A stretch of 8,983 bases of DNA from Myxococcales bacterium (GTDB taxonomy: Bacteria > Myxococcota > Polyangia > Polyangiales > Polyangiaceae): NCBI GenBank assembly GCA_003151595.1, contig PLXW01000169.1:12160-21142 (forward strand), read 5' to 3'. A model generated the notes under the pieces. The model was not told the DNA's origin, did no database searches, and saw only the letters and a program-made list of their open reading frames with translations. Every line of letters begins with the position of its first letter. The stretch's first letter is position 1. The position numbers and the translations under genes are program-made. Shown piece by piece: positions 1-8,983 of this stretch.

Positions 1-680
1 GCGAAGACGAGGATGCCGAAGCTCGCCAGCTGCAGCGCGAGCTTCATCGTCTCGTTGTTCCGGAGCTCGCCGATCAGGATCACGTTCGGATCTTCACGCC
101 CCGCGCTTCGAATAGCCGTGGCGAAGCTCGAGACGTCGGGGCCGACCTCGCGGTGCGTGACCTGCGCCATCTTCGGCTGGTGCACGAACTCGACGGGGTC
201 TTCCACCGTGAGGATGTGGCAGGCGCGCGTCTCGTTGATGTGGTTGATCATCCCGGCGAGCGTGGTCGACTTGCCGGAGCCCGTCGGCCCCGTCACGAGC
301 ACGAGCCCCGAGCGCCGATCGGCCATCTTCTTCACGGCGTCGGGCGTCTTCAGCTCGGCGAGCGTGAGCACCTTCGTGGGGATGGTCCGGAACACCGCGC
401 CGAGGCCGGTGAGCTTGTTGAAATAGTTCGCGCGGAAGCGCGCGCGGTCCTCGTAGGCGTAGGCGAAGTCGAGGTCGAGCTCCTCGGTGATCTGTTTGTG
501 CTGCGTCTCGTTGATGATCTCGAAGAGCAGCGACTGGATCTCCTGGGTCGTCACCGGCGACTCGCGCATCGCCACGAGCTCACCGCGTGCGCGCGCCAGC
601 GGCGGGTAACCGACGCCGAGGTGCAGATCGCTCCCCTTCATTCCGAGGAGCTGGTCGAACAGGCGATCGATCTCGGCCAT
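1..680 (-). CDS. PilT/PilU-like type IV pilus ATPase (3' part beyond the window)
   Basis: This is a secretion-superfamily ATPase of the PilT/PilU class, hexameric motors that act at the cytoplasmic base of type IV pili, usually to drive retraction. Only 226 codons are inside the window; a complete PilT has about 340-380 residues. Visible in my translation are a PilT N-terminal domain (about 1-110, with SDLHLGVG at 17-24), Walker A GPTGSGKST at 131-139, the Asp box VEDPVEF at 159-165, and a Walker B region with GREDPNVILIGELR at 194-207, including the likely catalytic Glu205. The His box is odd: where PilT normally has ETGHLVF, this protein has SFGILVF (220-226), so the first conserved His is Ile223. 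ATG at 680 was chosen because the PilT N-terminus begins there and GGGAGA (691-696) lies 10 nt upstream. The gene follows another PilT-like gene by only 6 nt, so co-transcription is very likely. PilT and PilU cannot be separated without the C-terminus. Confidence 0.93.
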   Translation of the reverse strand, partial: MAEIDRLFDQLLGMKGSDLHLGVGYPPLARARGELVAMRESPVTTQEIQSLLFEIINETQHKQITEELDLDFAYAYEDRARFRANYFNKLTGLGAVFRTIPTKVLTLAELKTPDAVKKMADRRSGLVLVTGPTGSGKSTTLAGMINHINETRACHILTVEDPVEFVHQPKMAQVTHREVGPDVSSFATAIRSAGREDPNVILIGELRNNETMKLALQLASFGILVF

Positions 681-700
681 CGCCTCTCACTCTCCCTTTC
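681..700 (-). promoter_or_regulatory. Ribosome-binding site of the downstream PilT-like gene
   Basis: Read on the minus strand, a purine-rich stretch lies just before the ATG at 680. GGGAGA (696-691) has 10-nt spacing; GAGAGG (688-683) has only 2 nt and is too close to be the main site. The stretch spans the TGA stop (689-687) of the upstream PilT-like gene, which suggests translational coupling of the two ATPases. That coupling is an inference from spacing. Confidence 0.6.
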
Positions 701-2504
701 GGAACAGGTTGCCGGCCTTGCCCAGGATGCCGCCGAGCGTATCCATCGCCACGGCGCCCGCGGCCTTCGGAGGCGGCGGAGGGGGCGCAGGTCCCTTGCG
801 CATGGCGCGCACGGTCACGTCGAGCTCCTCGGGGTTCTCGGCCCACTGCTTGGCGATCTCGAGTGTCGTGCGTCCGTTCTTCACGAGCTCGGCGAGCGAG
901 TCGTCGAAGCGGATGATCCCGAGCCCCTTGCCGCGCTGCTGAAGGCTGGGGATTTGGTACGTCTTGTTGTCGCGGATGAGGCTCCACAACGAGACCGATC
1001 CGGGGAGAATCTCGGCGGCGGCGACGAGTCCCGTGTGATCGGAGTTCGGCAGGAGGCGCTGGCTCACGATGAGGCGGAGGCCGCCGGCGAGCGTGAGGCG
1101 CACCTGCGCCTGATCCCCCGGGGGGAAGAGATCGATCACGCGGTCGATCGTCTTGGCCGCGCTCGGCGTGTTCATCGTGCCGATCACGAGGTGACCGGTT
1201 TCGCTGGCCGACAGCGCCATGCGCACCGTCTCGGTGTCGCGCAGCTCGCCGACCACGATGACGTCGGGGTCTTCGCGGAGCGAGCCCTTGAGCGCCGCGG
1301 CGAACGTCTTGGTGCTCGCGCCGACCTCGCGCTGACTCATCATCGCGCGCTTGCGCGGGTGAACGTACTCGACCGGATCTTCCACCGTGATGATGTGGTG
1401 GGTCGTGTTGCTGTTGATGATGTCGACGATCGCCGCCAGCGTGCTCGTCTTGCCGTGACCCGTGGGGCCGGTGACCAGGATCAGGCCCTGGTGGTGGTGC
1501 GTCGCCTTCTCGATCTCGATCGGCACGCCGAGCGACTCGAGCGTGGGAATGGCGCCGGAGATCAGGCGCACGCAGATCTTGTTGCCGGTGCGCTGGCGCG
1601 AGACGTTCACGCGGCATCGGCCGTGCGAGTCGGTGATGGCGAAGTCGCACGACCCCTCGCTGGCTAGCTGCGGGATCAGGCGCTCGGGGATGATCGCGGC
1701 GACGCACTTGTCGACCGTCGGAGTGTCGAGCACCGGGCCGCGCGGGAGGAGCTCGCCCGCGATCCGGAGGAGCGCCGGACGATCGGGGACGAGGTGAAGA
1801 TCGCTGGCGTTCGACTGGCGCGCGAAGGCGAGCAGGTCCTCGAACGTCATCGCGAACGAGAACATCGGTTTCGGAGCGGCGGCCGGCGGGACGCTCAGCG
1901 CCTCGATCTCCAACCCCGGCGTCTCGTCGAGCACCATCTCGTTCAAGCGCGGATGCGAGACCTTCGAAATGCCCGCGCGGTCTTCGAGGTCGAACTCGGG
2001 CTCGGCCTCGACCAGCGCGGCGGCGGCCGCAGGGGGCGGCGGCGGAGGGGTGAGCGCGCCGCCACGACCGCGCGGATCGATGTCCGCGCGCATCATCGGG
2101 CGCTGCGTCGGCACGTGCGACTGGATGGTCGGGCCGTCTTCCTGGTTCGTGTTCAGGTTCGGTGGCGGAGCGCTCTGCGGCGGAGGGAGCGGCGCGCCGT
2201 CGCGCTTGGCGACGATGAACCGCGCTTGAACGATGTCGTCGCGCAGGAGCGCGCTGACGCCGATCATGCCGACGCCTTCCAGGCGCAACGACCACTGAAC
2301 CGGCTTGTTGCCGAGCGAGTCGACGTAGCGACTCCCACCCGCGGAGACGAGCATCTGCAAGATGACGTCCGTGTCCGGCGCCACGTCGTCGATCGGTTGG
2401 AACGTGCCGCCGATCTTCACGCAGGGGAGCCGGTCACTGACGACGGCGAACTCGGTCACGTCCGCCCGCGCGAGCGAGCGAAGCATCTCCTCGATGGTCT
2501 TCAC
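687..2504 (-). CDS. Long PilT-like ATPase with an extra N-terminal domain and proline-rich linker
   Basis: This 605-residue protein is well above the usual PilT size. The C-terminal two thirds are a PilT-type hexameric pilus motor: PilT N-domain (about 219-315), Walker A GPTGHGKT (346-353), Asp box VEDPVEY (374-380), Walker B region REDPDVIVVGELRD (410-423, Glu420) and His box ETGHLVIGTMNT (435-446). The second usual His of that box is Asn445. The AIRNLIRE retraction motif appears as a diverged SLWSLIRD (505-512). In front lie residues 1-100, which resemble a second PilT N-domain, and a Pro/Ala-rich, probably disordered linker (about 104-215) with a six-proline run. The C-terminus has another Pro run (about 572-579) and a short GGILGKAGNLF tail. 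GTG at 2504 was chosen because the domain similarity starts there. No Shine-Dalgarno is visible, and a GTG at 2525 (seven codons longer) is possible. The gene heads a two-gene unit with the next PilT-like gene. Confidence 0.93.
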   Translation of the reverse strand: MKTIEEMLRSLARADVTEFAVVSDRLPCVKIGGTFQPIDDVAPDTDVILQMLVSAGGSRYVDSLGNKPVQWSLRLEGVGMIGVSALLRDDIVQARFIVAKRDGAPLPPPQSAPPPNLNTNQEDGPTIQSHVPTQRPMMRADIDPRGRGGALTPPPPPPAAAAALVEAEPEFDLEDRAGISKVSHPRLNEMVLDETPGLEIEALSVPPAAAPKPMFSFAMTFEDLLAFARQSNASDLHLVPDRPALLRIAGELLPRGPVLDTPTVDKCVAAIIPERLIPQLASEGSCDFAITDSHGRCRVNVSRQRTGNKICVRLISGAIPTLESLGVPIEIEKATHHHQGLILVTGPTGHGKTSTLAAIVDIINSNTTHHIITVEDPVEYVHPRKRAMMSQREVGASTKTFAAALKGSLREDPDVIVVGELRDTETVRMALSASETGHLVIGTMNTPSAAKTIDRVIDLFPPGDQAQVRLTLAGGLRLIVSQRLLPNSDHTGLVAAAEILPGSVSLWSLIRDNKTYQIPSLQQRGKGLGIIRFDDSLAELVKNGRTTLEIAKQWAENPEELDVTVRAMRKGPAPPPPPPKAAGAVAMDTLGGILGKAGNLFRKGE

Positions 2505-2522
2505 GTGGTGAGACCGATCGTA

Positions 2523-2543
2523 CACGAACGGTTCGCGTTCGTG
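2523..2543 (-). promoter_or_regulatory. Perfect 8-bp stem-loop upstream of the long PilT-like gene
   Basis: CACGAACG (2523-2530) and CGTTCGTG (2536-2543) are exact inverted repeats around a 5-nt loop. The hairpin sits 18 nt upstream of the chosen GTG start and 47 nt after the DUF362 stop. No T-run follows it on the minus strand, so it is not a standard intrinsic terminator. It could be an operator half-site pair or an RNA leader structure. The structure is seen directly; its function is unknown. Confidence 0.35.
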
Positions 2544-2590
2544 GCTGGATGCGCGCGCTTCGATAAAGGGCGCGGGCGAGACCGCTTGGC

Positions 2591-3745
<1,155 letters not shown>

Positions 3746-3755
3746 CTCTCTATGA

Positions 3756-3760
3756 CTCCT
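3756..3760 (-). promoter_or_regulatory. Shine-Dalgarno of the DUF362 gene
   Basis: AGGAG on the minus strand lies 10 nt before the ATG at 3745. It is the clearest ribosome-binding site in the window and settles the start in favour of this ATG over the longer open frame. Confidence 0.65.
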
Positions 3761-3834
3761 GACGTGCGTGACGAAGCTGCGTGGCGAAGCGGAACGGCGG
3801 AACGAAGAACGACGAAGAGCAACCATGGGACTGC

Positions 3835-3861
3835 GCGCGGTCACGAGCAAGTGTGACGCGC
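3835..3861 (-). terminator. Weak hairpin after enolase, possible terminator
   Basis: The arms GCGCG-G-TCAC (3835-3844) and GTGA-CGCGC (3853-3861) pair over 9 bp with one bulged G and an 8-nt loop. The hairpin starts 21 nt past the enolase stop. No U-rich tail follows on the minus strand, so intrinsic termination is doubtful. The rest of the 137-nt gap (3746-3882) holds pyrimidine-rich minus-strand sequence and no promoter I can call with confidence. Confidence 0.2.
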
Positions 3862-3882
3862 GAGTTCGCGGGTGTGGCGTGC

Positions 3883-7288
<3,406 letters not shown>

Positions 7289-7359
7289 GCGCTGCGGGCG
7301 CGGATCGGCGTGAATTCGCGCGTCAGCGCCGGTCCGCGCTACGATTCGAGCCTAGCCTC
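7289..7359. promoter_or_regulatory. Divergent promoter region between the helicase and TPR genes
   Basis: These 71 bp separate two outward-facing starts, so both promoters, or at least their leaders, should lie here or in the flanking coding sequence. A 9-bp inverted repeat with one G.T pair (7298-7306 against 7331-7339; core GCGCGGA/TCCGCGC) brackets a 24-nt spacer and could be an operator. TACGAT (7340-7345) resembles a -10 box for the plus-strand gene, but no good -35 accompanies it. The location is strong evidence; the specific sites are weak. Confidence 0.4.
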
Positions 7360-8983
7360 GTGCCGCCGCGTCAATCCCCGCCCCCAGCGATTTCCGAGCG
7401 CGCGCCCGCGTCGACGCGTGAACCGCGTTCGCCTGGGCCGACGATCGATCGCGATTCGCCGAACGTCGAGCTGCGTCTGGCGATCGGCAAGGACGGGCTC
7501 GGCATCGAGCTGAATCGAACGGCGCGCGTCGGATGCATCGACGTGACCGAGATCGCGGTGGTGCTCCCGGGGGTGAGGTTCCCGCTCGACGTGTCGGGGG
7601 GCGTGTCGCGGTTCCGGCATCGGCGCGGCGAGCTGCGGCGTCTGGCGATCGAGCTCGACGCGCGATCGCTGGAGCGATGGGCGGCGCCGAAGCTGCGCGG
7701 GATCGTGAGCACCGAGTCGCCGAACGTGTGGATCGCGACGCGGCGAGACGCGGCGACCGTGGGGATCTCCTCGCGCGATGCCGGCGTGGTGCTGGCCTTC
7801 GACGTGACGCTCGATACGCACGAGGACGACCTGCGCCTCACAGTGACGCACGCGCGCGGGATGGCGCTGTCGGCGCCGGCGACGTCGCTGGCGATCGCGG
7901 CGATGCGCGCGGTGCTGGGCGATCGCGCGGCGCGCGAGGGGTCGCGGTTCACCGTGGCGCGCGCGGCGGCGGGGATCGCGCGAGCGCTCTTGCCGGAGGC
8001 GGGGGCGCGCGCGCCGTCGTGCGGCGCCGTTCGATGGACGATGACGTCGGCCGCGGCGGACGCCTGGCTGCTCGTGGCCTCGGAGGGGATGCAAGCGGAC
8101 GTGATCGAAGAGGCGGCGCGCGCGCGGGAAGCGGCGGCGCTGACGAAGGACGGAGACGACGCGCGGGCCGCCGGGGATCTGAAGCGTGCACGCGCGCTCG
8201 ATCTCGCGGCCATGGATCGCGCGCCGAGGCATCCGGCGCTGGCCGCGCGCGTGGCGGAGATCGACGCGCTCGCGGGTGGGCGCGCGGAAGCTGCGATCGC
8301 CGTGATGAACGAGGCCGACGCCGAGCCGGGCGCGGCGCGCGGGCCACTGGTCGCGGAGCTGATCGCGGAGTCGGGCGACGCGAGCGGCGCCATCGCCGCC
8401 TTCGCGCGCATCGGCGACACCGAGCCTGTGCCGGTGCTGGCGGCGCGGTGCTTCGAGCGCGCCGCGATGCTGGCGGACGATCACCACGACGCGCTGGTGT
8501 GGCTCGATCTGGCGGTGGCGCGCGCGCCGGCCGTGGCGCGGATCCGGTGGACGCGCGCCTTGCGCCGCGTATCGTCGGGGCGAATCGACGACGCCGTGGC
8601 CGACGTGGAGCACGTGGAGGCGATCGCCGAGGGGGCGCGCGCGAAGTACGACGTGTGGCGTCGCGCGGGCGAGATGTGGCGCGCGGCCGGGCTCGCGTCC
8701 GACTCGGCGACGCTGTTCGAGCGCGCGCTCAGGTACGTGCCGGACGATCCCGAGGCGCTGGCGGGGCTGGGCGCGGCGCTGGTCGATGACGCGCTGGGGA
8801 TGACGGCGGGGACGAAGACGGGCGCCACCGCGCGATCACTCTCACCGCGCGCTGAACGACGCGCGACACGAGGCGCGGCGCTCCTGGCGCGCGCGATCGA
8901 GCTCGGTGAAGCTCGCGGCGACGACGTGAGCGCGATGACGCTGGACCTGTCGCGCGCGTTGGCCGACGCGCTCGGCGATCGCC
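7360..8983 (+). CDS. TPR-repeat protein with an uncharacterised N-terminal region (3' part beyond the window)
   Basis: This frame is open for 541 codons to the window edge, with strong G/C bias at third positions, unlike the overlapping Arg-rich frames. Residues 1-35 are Pro/Ser/Arg-rich and probably disordered. Residues about 36-240 form a mixed alpha/beta region I do not recognise, with a notable LPGVRFPLDVSGGVSRFRHR segment (70-89). From about 248 onward the sequence is Ala-rich helical hairpins with TPR character, for example DGDDARAAGDLKRARALDLA (265-284) followed by DRAPRHPALAARVAEIDAL, and FERALRYVPDDPEALAGLGA (455-474). TPR arrays are protein-binding scaffolds, so a binding role is inferred; no enzyme motif is visible. 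No signal peptide or membrane span is seen, which suggests a cytoplasmic protein. GTG at 7360 is the only start codon between the helicase start and the conserved-looking region; no Shine-Dalgarno precedes it. A stretch at 481-505 has unusual codons and reads as a loop insertion. Confidence 0.8.
   Translation, partial: MPPRQSPPPAISERAPASTREPRSPGPTIDRDSPNVELRLAIGKDGLGIELNRTARVGCIDVTEIAVVLPGVRFPLDVSGGVSRFRHRRGELRRLAIELDARSLERWAAPKLRGIVSTESPNVWIATRRDAATVGISSRDAGVVLAFDVTLDTHEDDLRLTVTHARGMALSAPATSLAIAAMRAVLGDRAAREGSRFTVARAAAGIARALLPEAGARAPSCGAVRWTMTSAAADAWLLVASEGMQADVIEEAARAREAAALTKDGDDARAAGDLKRARALDLAAMDRAPRHPALAARVAEIDALAGGRAEAAIAVMNEADAEPGAARGPLVAELIAESGDASGAIAAFARIGDTEPVPVLAARCFERAAMLADDHHDALVWLDLAVARAPAVARIRWTRALRRVSSGRIDDAVADVEHVEAIAEGARAKYDVWRRAGEMWRAAGLASDSATLFERALRYVPDDPEALAGLGAALVDDALGMTAGTKTGATARSLSPRAERRATRGAALLARAIELGEARGDDVSAMTLDLSRALADALGDR

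Noticed and set aside
153..1667. A 504-codon plus-strand frame across both PilT-like genes
   Set aside because: It crosses the junction of two clear minus-strand genes and has a repetitive His/Arg/Leu/Asp composition. It is a shadow of those genes.
2031..2052. GC-rich low-complexity run that might be a microsatellite
   Set aside because: It encodes the proline run in the linker of the long PilT-like protein. Polyproline linkers are common in such proteins, so it is not an independent repeat element.
580..2295. A 571-codon minus-strand frame in another phase of the long PilT-like gene
   Set aside because: It is an Arg/Pro/His-rich out-of-frame reading of the ATPase gene, with no recognisable domain.
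7533..8789. A 418-codon plus-strand Arg/Gly/Ala frame and the overlapping minus-strand frames at the right end
   Set aside because: The frame starting at 7360 has proper codon bias and TPR-like helices. The others are low-complexity readings of the same DNA.

Overview
The window is GC-rich (roughly two thirds G+C by eye) and very densely coding. Codon third positions are mostly G or C. The protein set and sequence flavour fit a myxobacterium-like member of the Myxococcota (former Deltaproteobacteria). That placement is an inference from overall character and was not tested by any search.

Layout. Five genes lie on the minus strand, so transcription runs from high to low coordinates: a DinG/XPD-type helicase (5225-7288), enolase (3883-5157), a DUF362 protein (2591-3745), a long PilT-like ATPase with an N-terminal extension (687-2504) and a second PilT/PilU-like ATPase (680 to beyond the left edge). 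One gene runs on the plus strand from about 7360 past the right edge. It encodes a protein with C-terminal TPR-like helical repeats and an N-terminal region I do not recognise. Its start faces the helicase start across a 71-bp divergent gap. No stretch over 300 bases lacks a gene. The longest gap is 137 bp, between enolase and DUF362. I see no tRNA, rRNA, CRISPR array, insertion sequence or prophage gene.

How the genes relate. The two PilT-type genes are almost certainly co-transcribed: the gap is 6 nt and the downstream ribosome-binding site lies over the upstream stop. They would act as type IV pilus retraction-type motors or motor modifiers. No other pilus gene is in view. DUF362 lies 86 nt upstream of the pair and may share its transcript. 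Enolase (glycolysis) and the helicase (DNA repair) are functionally unrelated to them and seem simply to be neighbours.

This is mostly an ordinary chromosomal region, and I found no convincing new defence or mobile system. The points most worth a second look are inside the proteins. The long PilT protein carries what looks like a second, degenerate copy of the PilT N-terminal domain. The two PilT paralogues have lost different conserved residues of the His box. The helicase has Arg in place of one of the four Fe-S cluster cysteines seen in E. coli DinG.
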